From Bacteroidia bacterium (GTDB lineage: Bacteria > Bacteroidota > Bacteroidia > CAIKAF01), in contig JACVCJ010000027.1 in assembly GCA_016742095.1 (NCBI GenBank), forward strand, positions 1 to 49,389: a stretch of DNA of 49,389 nt. Reading direction: 5' to 3'. Below, piece after piece: positions 8,688 to 18,041 of the stretch; position 1 is the stretch's first letter, and every line of letters begins with the position of its first letter. The notes beneath the pieces were generated by a model that saw only the letters and a list, made by a program, of their open reading frames with translations, was not told where the DNA came from and searched no databases. A program made the position numbers and the translations under genes.

Positions 8688-9314
8688 TTAGTTTATAATG
8701 AGTTTATAATCAGAGTAAGCGGGCTGGGTCTTCCACTCGCTTTTCTCTTTTCGTATATAGATGTCTTCACTGAAGTCCTGTTTGCTGAAATTGGCTTCCT
8801 GGTATGTATACGAAATTTCGGTACGCTTCATGCCCCCGGTATTTTCGTACAGCACGCGGCTCAGCAGTCCGTCGCTGAATGTGGTCTGGCAACTGCCGCC
8901 GTTTCCCAGGCTAAAGCGATAGCCGTTGGCGGTCTTTTCTGCTTTCTGGGAAGAAGAAACGGGCTTTTCGAAAGCCTCGGGCTTTTTCTTTACGTTCTGC
9001 AGTGATTTAATGATGATCTTTTTATGGCCTTTGTCCACAATAATATGCCATTCCGGGGTTACCAGGTAGGTCATTTTGTTAAAGGAACTCATGTAATAAT
9101 CGTTGCCCCATATTTTCACACTGCCGTCTGAATCTACGGTGTGGTCGGGTTTACCTTCACTGTTGATGGCCGTGAGTTTTACCTGTACGCTGTACCCGCC
9201 CTTGCGGCCTTTCAGTTTGGCTATATAGGCGGCCCAGTCCTCGTCAAAGGTCTGTGCATTCGAAAAACTGGTGCTGAGGGTAATGCCGAGTATAAAAATC
9301 AGTATGGGTTTCAT
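8688..9314 (-). CDS. Exported 208-aa protein of unknown function
   Basis: A signal peptide (MKPILIFILGITLSTSFSNAQ) is followed by a compact soluble domain with alternating beta-like segments, for example YSVQVKLTAI, SVKIWGNDYYM, MTYLVTPEWHIIVD and KKIIIKSL. The pattern of short amphipathic strands is compatible with a LolA-like half-barrel, but this is only an impression. No catalytic motif is visible. The gene lies between the two giant genes, 5 nt after the 2221-aa gene's stop and 8 nt before the RHS start, so it is a tightly embedded part of the same operon. A chaperone or carrier role for the large neighbours is plausible but not shown. Confidence 0.85.
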   Translation of the reverse strand: MKPILIFILGITLSTSFSNAQTFDEDWAAYIAKLKGRKGGYSVQVKLTAINSEGKPDHTVDSDGSVKIWGNDYYMSSFNKMTYLVTPEWHIIVDKGHKKIIIKSLQNVKKKPEAFEKPVSSSQKAEKTANGYRFSLGNGGSCQTTFSDGLLSRVLYENTGGMKRTEISYTYQEANFSKQDFSEDIYIRKEKSEWKTQPAYSDYKLIIN

Positions 9315-9319
9315 GGTCC

Positions 9320-12300
9320 TTATTTTTGTGAGGTATTACCCCGGTTTGTAAATGTAGAATAGATGCCGGCAGCCGTTTCGGTCTTCATGATCACCGGTTT
9401 GTTCTCTTCGTCGTAATTCACTTTCAGTACGTAGTTATCGCGGTCCAGCTGTGCTTTGGGCAGGTAACTGCGCGGATCGTAGATCATGCTCATCACTTCC
9501 GATTCGTAAGGCTGTATGCGCAGGTCGTCCACATAGGTGCCGGGCAGGGCGGTTATGTTCAGTGAATAGGCCGTGGCGCTGCCCAGTGAGGCCGGTATGC
9601 TGTATACCAGCTCGAACTTACGCCAGCCGTCCACGTGCTCGCTGATCTTCACCAGAGACGACGTGTAGTCGTACGTAGTGCCGTTGAAGTTAACCCCGTA
9701 AATAGCCACGGATTCCTGGCTGGTGGAGTTTTTATACCAGAACGAAAGCAGGTATTTTTTACCGCCCGATTTCATCTGTAAAGGGTATGAAGTATTGTCC
9801 TGCTGAAAATCGGCCGAAGGCGGCAGGGCCAGTACCGGTATATTGAACCCGGATACGATATTGCTGTTGGGGCCGATGAACAGCGACTGACGGCCGGAGT
9901 GTGCGTCGTACTTCGAGAAATAGATCGGGAACGTACCTGTGCCCGTAGCCATGGTAATGTTAAAGTTCGACAGGCGGGTTACCGAACCCATTACCACGTT
10001 GGAGCCACTGCCACCGCTTATGCTGTAGGGTACAATGCTGGTCTCGAACCCGGTAAAGGCGATCTCGCGCATATCGGCATTGGCGGCCGACATAGCGGGT
10101 AACAGCTGCTTGTAGTCATAAATATACGAAGTGGGCAGCTTCAGTCGGTTGCGGACCATCAGCAGTTCTCCGTTGGGCGAATAGCCATAGTCCGGCACCT
10201 CAGAAACCCAGCGCCAGCCTTTGGCAAACTGCAGATCGTTGCTGTTGCCCGTCTGGTGTTTAAACTCTACGAAAGATTCGTACTCCCCGTCTTTACCGGT
10301 AAACAGCGGGAATTGCAGGTTATTCGGGTTTTGCGTAGGCGCTGATTGCAGTCGCGAAGTAAGATAGGCATTGGAACGCAGCATGCGCCATATACCCTTG
10401 GTGCCATTGGCAAAACCGTTCTGTGCCGGTATGGTATAATCGCTCTGCGGATAGGAGTGGTTCTGGCGGAATTCCACGGCTCCGGCGTTCAGTACGCCTT
10501 TCATACAGGCGTCCATATTGCAGAACTTGTCTGAGGCCTGCAGTTCGGTAACGGAGTTGCTGCCGTCCAGGTAATTCACTTTTACGCCCTTGCCCTGCTG
10601 TGGCTCGTATATGGAAAGACGCACATTGCGGAAGGAGTTCAGGGCATTTACTTTCGCCGGGTTCAGGGGAATTTCGAATACCGCGCTGGGGATGCTTCCC
10701 CCGCAGCCGGAATAATCGTAACACTCGGGACAACCTGTAGGCGGATCAAATACAAATTTGATGTTCGGCGTGCCGCCGCTGGTCAGCTGCAGGCTGCCTT
10801 TGTAGCGTGTGCCCAGGCAGTCCTTCACATCAAAGTTCTGTGAGGCGGGCGGGGTGGTGCCTCCGCTCAGGTACTGCTGCATCAGGTTGTTGAAATATTC
10901 GAAGATGGCAAAATTGCCTTTCAGGCTCGGGTCCTGCAGCGAAACAATGGTGGCCGCGGCCACGTCCTGCAGGTTGCGGTTGCCCGAACGCAGTATGGTA
11001 AAGGTGTACGTGCCGTTAGCCGCATTGGTACCATTGCGCAGTTGTAGGGTCACAGTGCTTCCGCTGATGGCGCTTACCCAGTAATGGCGGTTTGCACCGG
11101 CATCGGCGTAGAGTTCGTCGCCGGGAGCCAGGTATTTAGCCGCATCGGGCAGGGTAAAGGTGCCGTTGCCATTGCCCAGTGTGGCCCTGAAGGAAAGGCG
11201 GTAGTTAAAGTCTGCCTGGCCCATGGTCTGGTACGGACCTTTCTGGTAGGCCGGCATGGTGTAGGAATAGGTAACGTCGTCGTAAGCGGCATCGGCTACA
11301 TTGTCCCAGTCAGAAGTGGTCTGTGTAAGTACCACCTCGCCGCTGTTCAGGTCAAACAGCAGGTTCTGTACCTTTTCTTCCACACCCACGTCCTCGCTGA
11401 TCACTTCCTTCAGGTAGGCCGAACGGCTTACTACCTTGGTGGTGGCCAGGGTACGCATATTGCTGGCCTGCATACTGATGGCCGGGAACGCTGATACGAA
11501 AATACCCATCGGGGTAGGGTCTACCCCGGCATTTACCGCGGCGCCGCCGTTGATGGAGTAGGAGAAATTCTCCCGTACATCGGCATACATTTCAAAATCC
11601 ACGCCTTTGTATTCGTTTACGTTGTCGGAGCCGTCGCCTTTGTGGAAATCGGCTTTAAAAGAATCGATGATCTGTGTGTCGTCGATATTGTATACGTAGC
11701 TGGTCTTTTTGCGATAGCCGCCATCGGGATTCTGTGCGGTTTTGGCTGTATTGTTCCAGAGTTTCGACGGGTAGGAATAACTGGCCCGTGGTTTGCCGTG
11801 CATATCGTTCAGCACAATGGAATAACCCTGCGAATAGCCAAAGCTGCGGTATTGCAGGCTTCCGATCAGGGGGATTACAAAACCGTCCTCGTCGTTCACG
11901 CGCTCCGGCGTTTCCGTGCGGTACGAATATACCGGGAAATCTTTATGGGTATAGAAGGTGTAGCGGGAGAAGCCGTCGCCCGTTTCCGGGTGTTGTTCGG
12001 TGGTGCCGGTAATTACGCTTACATCGCGGTAACCTACGGATGGTGCCGGGTACAGGCCTTCCAGCACGGGCAGGTGCTGAAAATAGGGCAGTTCCTTATT
12101 GGCGAATTTATTGTCGCGCCCGAAATACACGGGGCGTTTCATGGCGTTTTCCTCGCCGCCGATGACCGGCTCATAGGCCGCAACGCCCGAACTGATGTTC
12201 TCGCGGCCTTCGAGGGTGCGGTAGTAGTAATTTTCTTTATACGCGGTGTTCCCGATGCTTTCGGAGCTCTGGTCGCCCCAGACATCGTTCACCGTAATGG

Positions 12301-15300
12301 ATCTTACGCGGTGCCCGCCCCCGTATTTGGTGCCGTCCGGCGAATCCAGGCGTATATACGAAGCCTCATCGTCGCCCAGCTGTTCGCAATGTCCGCGCAT
12401 AATGGCCCAGTTGTAGTAGCCGCTCATCATTTCCAGTCCGCCCGTGATCATGCTCACGCTCGAAAGGATCACATTTACTGCCGCCATACCGGAATTGCCG
12501 CCGTGCAGGGTAGACAGGTCTCCGCGGGAATAACGCAGGTACTGTAAGCCCGCCAGCTTGAACGGATGCAGGGTGCGGCCGGATATTTTTACGTCTTTTA
12601 CTACTACGTAGGGCACTACTTTATCGCCGTTCAGTACGGCGTAGTGTACGGAATCGATCTTGCTGTAGCCTTCTACATAGTCATAGGCCCAGCCGCCGGC
12701 CGCCACAAAGTCTTTGGGTATCTGCAGGCGCTGCCAGATCTTGAAGTACAGCAGGGAATCCGACTTCAGGATGGAGCGGGCGTATTTCGCTACTTCTGCT
12801 TTTATTTCGGCATTGGATAAGCTCGCGCTGATCGGTGTTTCCGGGTCGAAGTAAATGCGGCGGTTGTTCTTGTTCAGCGGCAGATTGCTGCTGCCCAGGG
12901 TAAACAGTTCGTCTTTGGTAACGTTCACCACATTGTGTATAGATGCGGACGGATTGTTGTCGCGGGCATCGCCGTGCAGTCCCACCCCGATGATCTTGAA
13001 CATCTGCTGGGCTGGTTTGTCCTGTACGTGGGAGTAGTCGTCGCTTTCGTACTCCACATTCACCTTGCCACCCGAAGGTTTTATGATCTCTTTGAGGCAC
13101 CAGGCGCCGGCTTCTTTGTCCAGGAAGGACTTTTGTCCGTAAGCCTGCTGTACGTACGGGAACGTTTCGTCGCTGTTGCGCAGCGTAGGGCCGCCCAGGG
13201 CAGAAGAAGCTACCGTGCGGTTTATATTGCGGTAGGTGCCCCAGCGGTCGTGATGGCCGTAGGCATAAGCCGGGTTATCGTCCGTGGAATCTACATTGCC
13301 GTAATTGAAGCGGTAAGGCGTAAGCTGTCCCTTGCTGCTGCTGCCGTAACGGATCTCTACCTTTTCCAGGGTGAGCTTGCCTTTCTTGGCATTGGCATTG
13401 GTCAGCGCCGGGTTCAGGTCTGCATCGGGGTGACTTGAAAGTGTGGCACCGTCGTTGCTGGGCGTATCCGGGCAAAGGTCGTAGGAGTAGTAGAAATACA
13501 CCTGTTGCAGCGGGGCGGGTACCTGGCCGTTATCGAGTGCATATTTCAACTCTTCTTTCGAGAAAAGTACAATGCGGTCCAGCTTCTGCAGTTTGGTGCT
13601 GCCCAGGTCACGCCCGCCGTTCACTTCATTGGCGGCCATACTGCCGTCGTTCCGGTTCGAGGTCAGGAAAAAGGCTACGTGGGTCTTGGTCTCTATGGAT
13701 TGTACATACCACAGTTCTTTTTCGCCATAGCTGATGCTGGCCTTGTTGTCGTAGCCGGCCGAAAGGTTCCCCTTCAGGTTGATGGCGCCTGAATACGGAA
13801 TGCGCCAGCGGAATGCCGAACTGTGCTGTTTGTAGTTGAACCTGGTGAAGTCGCCGTAGTCGTCATTACTCGGCCCGTCGCCGCTTACATCCAGGTAGTC
13901 GGCGGAATAGATCTCGGTAAGCAGGTACGAGTGGGCATAGGCCGGCAGCTCGTTACCGTGGTAATATTTTTCGTAGGAATTGGAGAAATTCGTCAGGTCG
14001 GCATTGATGGTCGGTGCCGGACCGTGTGAGTCCTGTCCGTCGTTGCTGGTGCCGTAAGAGAAATAATGATCGTTGTGTTTGCGTATATAGGCGGGCAGAC
14101 CGTATTTCTGGGTCTCTCCGCCGGGCGTAAGTACGCTGAACTCTGCAATATGATGGTCTTTTACATGCGTTGTGGGATACGTATAGGCGGCCAGACCGCT
14201 GAAATAGTTGTTGAGCGTACTCTGTGAGGGATCGGGCGTCGTGGAAGAAATAACCTTTGGCAGGGGGAATCCGGCACTTCCGGCGCCCTGTACCACTTCG
14301 GCACGGGTGCGGTGTCCGATCACGGAATTGGAGATCTCCCGCTGTTTTTTGTACTCCGGTACCGGTGTGCCCTGCGAAGCATTGAGCGCTTTGGCCACGA
14401 ATACGGGCTTCAGGTTCTCGGATATTTTACCGATGAATTCGCCCATGCCGCCGTCTACCGACTGGCTGCCTTTCTGCATCATACCCAGGCTGATGGTATA
14501 GGGTTGTTCTTTGCGGAACGCATTAAAGGTGCCGGAGTTCTGCATACGGGTGTTCTCGCTCAGGAAACGGAAGTAGTACGGTGCATTGCGGCGCAGGTAC
14601 GAGATATTGCCACCGCTGTAATCGCCGTATTCGGTTCCGTTGCGGAATTTCAGCTTGGAGCTGATCTCATCCAGTCCGTCCACCCATTTGCCGGTATAGG
14701 ATTCGGTATAGTTCACGTCGATGTCGGCTGCTACCTTAAAACCGGTGCTGGCCGCTACTTCAAAACCTACCGTGCCGCCACCGGTGGAACTTACCGTGGA
14801 CGGATCGTGGTAGATACCGGCATCATTGCGGTACAGACGGAAAGCGCCTCCGCCCCCGATCCCTTTTATGGCGTACACGTCGTGTGTGGCCAGGGGATTG
14901 GGAATGAACGGACTTTTCATCGTGATGTCGCGGTCGTTCTCGCGGTTAAAGTCCATCAGGTCATTGGTGGCTTCGGGCGTTTGCGAAGCCTCGTGGGCAT
15001 ACATGTAGCCGTAGCCGTTCAGTTCGCGTATATTGCCGGCGATCTTGCGTGAGGTATAAGAGGCCTGCAACGAAAGAGGTACATTGAGGGTGGTACTGAG
15101 TGCACCGGCCTCGAAATCGAGTTTCAGCGCGGCGCTGAAGCCGGTCATTTGGTAAGGAGGCACAGGAACATGCGAAGCGGTACTGAAGGTTCCGCCCTTG
15201 CCCCAGAGTGCATTTTTAAAGCCGGATATGCCGAATGTGGTCGTGCGACTTACGGAAGTAATGCCTTCACGGGCTGTGGCCGCACCTCCGATGCCTATAC

Positions 15301-15985
15301 CAAAATTTAATTTGGACAGTTGCACACCCAGCGAAAGGTCGCCCTGTACGGCTGCACCTTCATTGGAGTCGAAGCTCATACCCAGACCGATGCCACCGCC
15401 GAACATAGCTGCTGTTCCGTTCAGGGAAAGGCCCGCTCCCAGGCGACTGCCCAGTCCGTGGTAACTGTTGTAGTACATGCAGTATGACAGGGGCAGACCC
15501 AGGCTACCGGAGAGCAGTGAGCCATCGAATCCGGCCACCTCGGGCAACAGGCCCGCCAGATCAGTGCTGGCCATCAGTTCCACGGTATTGTCAGGGCGTA
15601 TGTAGTTTCGCTGCGTTACCTTATCGCCTTTCAGATCGTCGGGCAGGCCCCGCATGGAGCGGTTTACCACGCCGGGGTTCAGGGTCCATCCCAGACCTAC
15701 CCAGCTGGCCTCGTCGTTCATGCCTATGCCGGCATTGTACGAGAGCACAATGGGGTAACCTCCGTCCGAACCGGGCACGGTCATCAGGGGAATATTGTAG
15801 GAAAAATCGCCGGTAAAAGGGTCTACCAGTTCGGTAACGCTTCCGGATGTATACCCGTTGAATTCAGCCTGTGAGGGGCCGCTGCTCACCGCCCAGCTGA
15901 TATTCGGGGCGATCATGTCGAACAGCATCACACCCAGCAGTCCGCCGGCTATGGTCCTTTTTCGTAAACGGTGGTTTACTTTCAT
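9320..15985 (-). CDS. Giant 2221-aa SpvB/Tc-toxin-like exported protein
   Basis: The N-terminus has basic residues and a hydrophobic stretch (GGLLGVMLFDMIAPNISWAV), read as an export signal. Residues about 55-110 carry TELVDPFTGDFSYNIPL, then YPIVLSYNAG and WVGLGWTLNPGVVNR. This matches the opening of SpvB/TcdB/TcaC-type and other RHS-related shells (TG..sy.iPl, LsYnsg, G.GW.l). The middle is very long, rich in aromatic and Gly/Asn residues, with no RHS-core DPLG end. Near the C-terminus is a jelly-roll-like domain (SGRQSLFIGPN to YVDDLRIQP), followed by a YD-like tail (MSMIYDPRSYLPKAQLDRDN). ATG and the upstream lipoprotein's TGA overlap as ATGA (15982-15985), giving translational coupling. 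It may be an RHS-like companion shell without its own toxin. Function is unknown. Confidence 0.9.
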   Translation of the reverse strand: MKVNHRLRKRTIAGGLLGVMLFDMIAPNISWAVSSGPSQAEFNGYTSGSVTELVDPFTGDFSYNIPLMTVPGSDGGYPIVLSYNAGIGMNDEASWVGLGWTLNPGVVNRSMRGLPDDLKGDKVTQRNYIRPDNTVELMASTDLAGLLPEVAGFDGSLLSGSLGLPLSYCMYYNSYHGLGSRLGAGLSLNGTAAMFGGGIGLGMSFDSNEGAAVQGDLSLGVQLSKLNFGIGIGGAATAREGITSVSRTTTFGISGFKNALWGKGGTFSTASHVPVPPYQMTGFSAALKLDFEAGALSTTLNVPLSLQASYTSRKIAGNIRELNGYGYMYAHEASQTPEATNDLMDFNRENDRDITMKSPFIPNPLATHDVYAIKGIGGGGAFRLYRNDAGIYHDPSTVSSTGGGTVGFEVAASTGFKVAADIDVNYTESYTGKWVDGLDEISSKLKFRNGTEYGDYSGGNISYLRRNAPYYFRFLSENTRMQNSGTFNAFRKEQPYTISLGMMQKGSQSVDGGMGEFIGKISENLKPVFVAKALNASQGTPVPEYKKQREISNSVIGHRTRAEVVQGAGSAGFPLPKVISSTTPDPSQSTLNNYFSGLAAYTYPTTHVKDHHIAEFSVLTPGGETQKYGLPAYIRKHNDHYFSYGTSNDGQDSHGPAPTINADLTNFSNSYEKYYHGNELPAYAHSYLLTEIYSADYLDVSGDGPSNDDYGDFTRFNYKQHSSAFRWRIPYSGAINLKGNLSAGYDNKASISYGEKELWYVQSIETKTHVAFFLTSNRNDGSMAANEVNGGRDLGSTKLQKLDRIVLFSKEELKYALDNGQVPAPLQQVYFYYSYDLCPDTPSNDGATLSSHPDADLNPALTNANAKKGKLTLEKVEIRYGSSSKGQLTPYRFNYGNVDSTDDNPAYAYGHHDRWGTYRNINRTVASSALGGPTLRNSDETFPYVQQAYGQKSFLDKEAGAWCLKEIIKPSGGKVNVEYESDDYSHVQDKPAQQMFKIIGVGLHGDARDNNPSASIHNVVNVTKDELFTLGSSNLPLNKNNRRIYFDPETPISASLSNAEIKAEVAKYARSILKSDSLLYFKIWQRLQIPKDFVAAGGWAYDYVEGYSKIDSVHYAVLNGDKVVPYVVVKDVKISGRTLHPFKLAGLQYLRYSRGDLSTLHGGNSGMAAVNVILSSVSMITGGLEMMSGYYNWAIMRGHCEQLGDDEASYIRLDSPDGTKYGGGHRVRSITVNDVWGDQSSESIGNTAYKENYYYRTLEGRENISSGVAAYEPVIGGEENAMKRPVYFGRDNKFANKELPYFQHLPVLEGLYPAPSVGYRDVSVITGTTEQHPETGDGFSRYTFYTHKDFPVYSYRTETPERVNDEDGFVIPLIGSLQYRSFGYSQGYSIVLNDMHGKPRASYSYPSKLWNNTAKTAQNPDGGYRKKTSYVYNIDDTQIIDSFKADFHKGDGSDNVNEYKGVDFEMYADVRENFSYSINGGAAVNAGVDPTPMGIFVSAFPAISMQASNMRTLATTKVVSRSAYLKEVISEDVGVEEKVQNLLFDLNSGEVVLTQTTSDWDNVADAAYDDVTYSYTMPAYQKGPYQTMGQADFNYRLSFRATLGNGNGTFTLPDAAKYLAPGDELYADAGANRHYWVSAISGSTVTLQLRNGTNAANGTYTFTILRSGNRNLQDVAAATIVSLQDPSLKGNFAIFEYFNNLMQQYLSGGTTPPASQNFDVKDCLGTRYKGSLQLTSGGTPNIKFVFDPPTGCPECYDYSGCGGSIPSAVFEIPLNPAKVNALNSFRNVRLSIYEPQQGKGVKVNYLDGSNSVTELQASDKFCNMDACMKGVLNAGAVEFRQNHSYPQSDYTIPAQNGFANGTKGIWRMLRSNAYLTSRLQSAPTQNPNNLQFPLFTGKDGEYESFVEFKHQTGNSNDLQFAKGWRWVSEVPDYGYSPNGELLMVRNRLKLPTSYIYDYKQLLPAMSAANADMREIAFTGFETSIVPYSISGGSGSNVVMGSVTRLSNFNITMATGTGTFPIYFSKYDAHSGRQSLFIGPNSNIVSGFNIPVLALPPSADFQQDNTSYPLQMKSGGKKYLLSFWYKNSTSQESVAIYGVNFNGTTYDYTSSLVKISEHVDGWRKFELVYSIPASLGSATAYSLNITALPGTYVDDLRIQPYESEVMSMIYDPRSYLPKAQLDRDNYVLKVNYDEENKPVIMKTETAAGIYSTFTNRGNTSQK

Positions 15986-16530
15986 TGCAGTTTTGATTTT
16001 GGCAGGGCCTTCAGGGCTTCTGCGGTGATAGGAAAGGTCAGGTCCTGACCGGTGTAAATGTCTTTATAGGTAATCTGTATATCTTTTCCGGGTTCGCACT
16101 CGAAAGAGAGACTTACAATGCCCTCTTTTTCGTTCGTCCGTTCCATGTGGTAGCTGAGCGGATACCCCCCGTTAAGACCCGAGTTTATGGAGAAATTCTG
16201 CCGTGTGGTCTCAAACTGGAACGGCTCGATGGTGGCGCCGGCCTTTTTATTGAGGCGTATGTCCACTTCGAAGAAAAACACGTTCTCGTTTTCTTTGCGG
16301 AATGCGGAAAAAGAGTGCGCGGGATCTGTGCCGTACTTCAGGTAATACATAAATTCCAGGGGCTTATACATGAGGGTATAGCTGCCGCCTGCGTTCCGGC
16401 GGGTGTGGATCAGTCCGTTCTTCGGATCTTTTACATACTGCTGCAGCTCCTGCAGGGAAACCCGGTGGCAGGATGAAAAAAGCGGCAGCAGAGCGATGAG
16501 AAGAAGAAATGTATATTTTTTAGTACGCAT
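15982..16530 (-). CDS. 182-aa lipoprotein of the RHS operon
   Basis: A lipoprotein signal ends in LFSSC, with Cys21 as the lipidated residue, so the protein is membrane-anchored on the periplasmic side or at the surface. The mature part has no recognised domain. It is moderately charged and ends in PKSKLQ. Its stop overlaps the start of the 2221-aa gene by 4 nt, and its start lies inside the end of the 379-aa gene (11-nt overlap), so translation is probably coupled in a fixed ratio. It may anchor or guide the giant proteins at the envelope, but that is inferred only from position. Confidence 0.85.
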   Translation of the reverse strand: MRTKKYTFLLLIALLPLFSSCHRVSLQELQQYVKDPKNGLIHTRRNAGGSYTLMYKPLEFMYYLKYGTDPAHSFSAFRKENENVFFFEVDIRLNKKAGATIEPFQFETTRQNFSINSGLNGGYPLSYHMERTNEKEGIVSLSFECEPGKDIQITYKDIYTGQDLTFPITAEALKALPKSKLQ

Positions 16531-17659
16531 AAATAAAACGCATTACGTATTTCTGTCGTTTGGTATCGGAGATCACCAGGCGGTAGGTGCCTTTATGCAG
16601 CTGAAGCCCGTCCAGGTCCATTGCATAATGGATGCGTGAAGAAGGAAAAGGGCCGTCGCCGCAGGTATTGTTGTCCGTAATGATCTCCCCGGTCTCTTCG
16701 CGTATCAGTTCAAACTGCAGGAACGAAGAATCGGAGATCAGGTAGGGATCGGTGAACCGGAAACGCAGTGAATCGGAGTTGAAAAGGTAAATATTGTCGG
16801 TGTTGTCGGGCTGCAGGTCGTACCAGATCAGGGGAACGTTCACGGAATCAATTACGTTGCCGAAGCAATAGCAGAACTCCCATACTTCGCTCTGTCCGAG
16901 TGAACTGCTGCCCGAAAAACCCTCTGCCTGCCAGGCATAACGTGTGTTGCTGTCGAGCGGCTGTGCCGTATTGGGATAGATCTGTAAAGGCATGGGAATA
17001 CCTGCGTCCTGGTAAGCCGGGTAATTGGCCGTAATGGCCTGCTGTTTGGTCTGGCCCGTAAATATGGGTACTACACGCAGGTTGTACATAACATTGCCCG
17101 GCAGGTAGGTGCTGAATGCGGGTGTCCAGGTAAGAATGGGGTTCAGCGTCTGTACGGTATCGCCGTCAGCCGGTGAAAGCAGCATAGGCGGCCACATGGC
17201 ATCTACAATAAGCGGGTAGCTGTAATCGGCCAGTTCCGTGAATTCACCGTCACTCGGGCGGCCGTACAGGGTAAAGTCGATGTTCCATACGCCCGGGGGA
17301 AAGAGTCCGCCCGAAGCCACTACCTGCTGTAATACCGTAGCGTTGTAATAGTTGATGGTAAAAGGCTGTACATCGGCGATATTCCCGATATGGATCACCG
17401 TTACCGCATTGCTCAGGGGCAGCATGGCCGAATTGGTCTTTACTTCCAGCAGCGAATTGTTGTTGAATATACGCAAAGCAATGTAAAACTGCGTATAGTT
17501 ATCCGAAGTATTGGTACGGGTAAGCGTGAGGTTCCACAGATCGTCATGGGTAAACTGCGGCGGCGGAGAAATGGCCGTAAGCAGGTACTGGGCCCGGCCG
17601 GTAAAAGAATGACACAGGAACAGGACCGTAACGGTCAGTGCGTAAAAGAGGCGTGACAT
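16520..17659 (-). CDS. Exported 379-aa protein with Fn3/Ig-like segments, first operon gene
   Basis: A signal peptide (MSRLFYALTVTVLFLCHSFTGRAQ) precedes all-beta sequence. Around residues 155-180, PPMLLSPADGDTVQTLNPIL and LTWTPA form the Pro-rich strand pattern common in Fn3/Ig-like repeats of Bacteroidota surface proteins. The C-terminus ends RFIYAY and shows no classical T9SS sorting domain. It is the promoter-proximal gene: a -7 box lies at 17812-17819 and the leader is about 150 nt. The end overlaps the lipoprotein gene by 11 nt. I see no enzyme motif and suspect a structural or secretion-related component. Confidence 0.85.
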   Translation of the reverse strand: MSRLFYALTVTVLFLCHSFTGRAQYLLTAISPPPQFTHDDLWNLTLTRTNTSDNYTQFYIALRIFNNNSLLEVKTNSAMLPLSNAVTVIHIGNIADVQPFTINYYNATVLQQVVASGGLFPPGVWNIDFTLYGRPSDGEFTELADYSYPLIVDAMWPPMLLSPADGDTVQTLNPILTWTPAFSTYLPGNVMYNLRVVPIFTGQTKQQAITANYPAYQDAGIPMPLQIYPNTAQPLDSNTRYAWQAEGFSGSSSLGQSEVWEFCYCFGNVIDSVNVPLIWYDLQPDNTDNIYLFNSDSLRFRFTDPYLISDSSFLQFELIREETGEIITDNNTCGDGPFPSSRIHYAMDLDGLQLHKGTYRLVISDTKRQKYVMRFIYAY

Positions 17660-17745
17660 GTTATAGGGAATAAGCTTTTAGAATATATAAAACAGGAATA
17701 TACCGGCAGTATACACTGCGGCAGGACGGTGCAGAGGTGGCAGTT

Positions 17746-17766
17746 TTGTTCCCGGGTAAGGAACAA
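17746..17766 (-). other. Leader hairpin of the RHS operon
   Basis: TTGTTCC (17746-17752) and GGAACAA (17760-17766) form a perfect 7-bp stem with a 7-nt loop in the predicted 5' leader of the operon's first gene. There is no T-run after it, so it looks more like an RNA-stability or protein-binding element than a terminator. Confidence 0.4.
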
Positions 17767-17811
17767 CAGGATGATTCCATTGCGGAATAATTTGAGAAAT
17801 TGATGCTTCGG

Positions 17812-17819
17812 CAAAAATA
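17812..17819 (-). promoter_or_regulatory. -7 promoter box for the RHS operon
   Basis: On the minus strand this reads TATTTTTG, an exact match to the Bacteroidota TAnnTTTG box. It lies about 150 nt upstream of the first operon gene. A clear -33 TTG is not visible at the standard spacing, so confidence is moderate. Confidence 0.5.
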
Positions 17820-17840
17820 CACAAGCTTTTAATATATGCA

Positions 17841-17848
17841 TATTTTTG
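17841..17848 (+). promoter_or_regulatory. -7 type box on the plus strand, facing the lipoprotein gene
   Basis: TATTTTTG is an exact TAnnTTTG match and the inverted copy of 17812-17819, 21 bp away. It would give a leader of about 185 nt for the lipoprotein gene at 18042. A closer, weaker box (TATTTTTA, 18028-18035) sits 6 nt before that ATG. Confidence 0.35.
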
Positions 17849-18041
17849 TGTGTAACGTGTGTGAAAAGCGCTGAAAATGAGCGTTAATTAATCTGTGCTT
17901 ACTATGCCACAGCTGTATATTTTATATAGACGTTTGTGTAAAATAAAAAAATAGATCTGTTTTTATTCATTCAGGCCTTTCCTGCGCGTATTCGTCGATT
18001 TATACAGAAAAAAACACGACTTTTTTGTATTTTTAAACGTT

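Larger units (their letters stand above)
17660..18041. other. Divergent intergenic region
   Basis: This 382-nt, mostly AT-rich stretch separates the minus-strand RHS operon from the plus-strand lipoprotein gene. It holds two -7 type boxes in opposite orientation (17812-17819 and 17841-17848) and a leader hairpin (17746-17766). No coding frame looks real. Confidence 0.7.
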
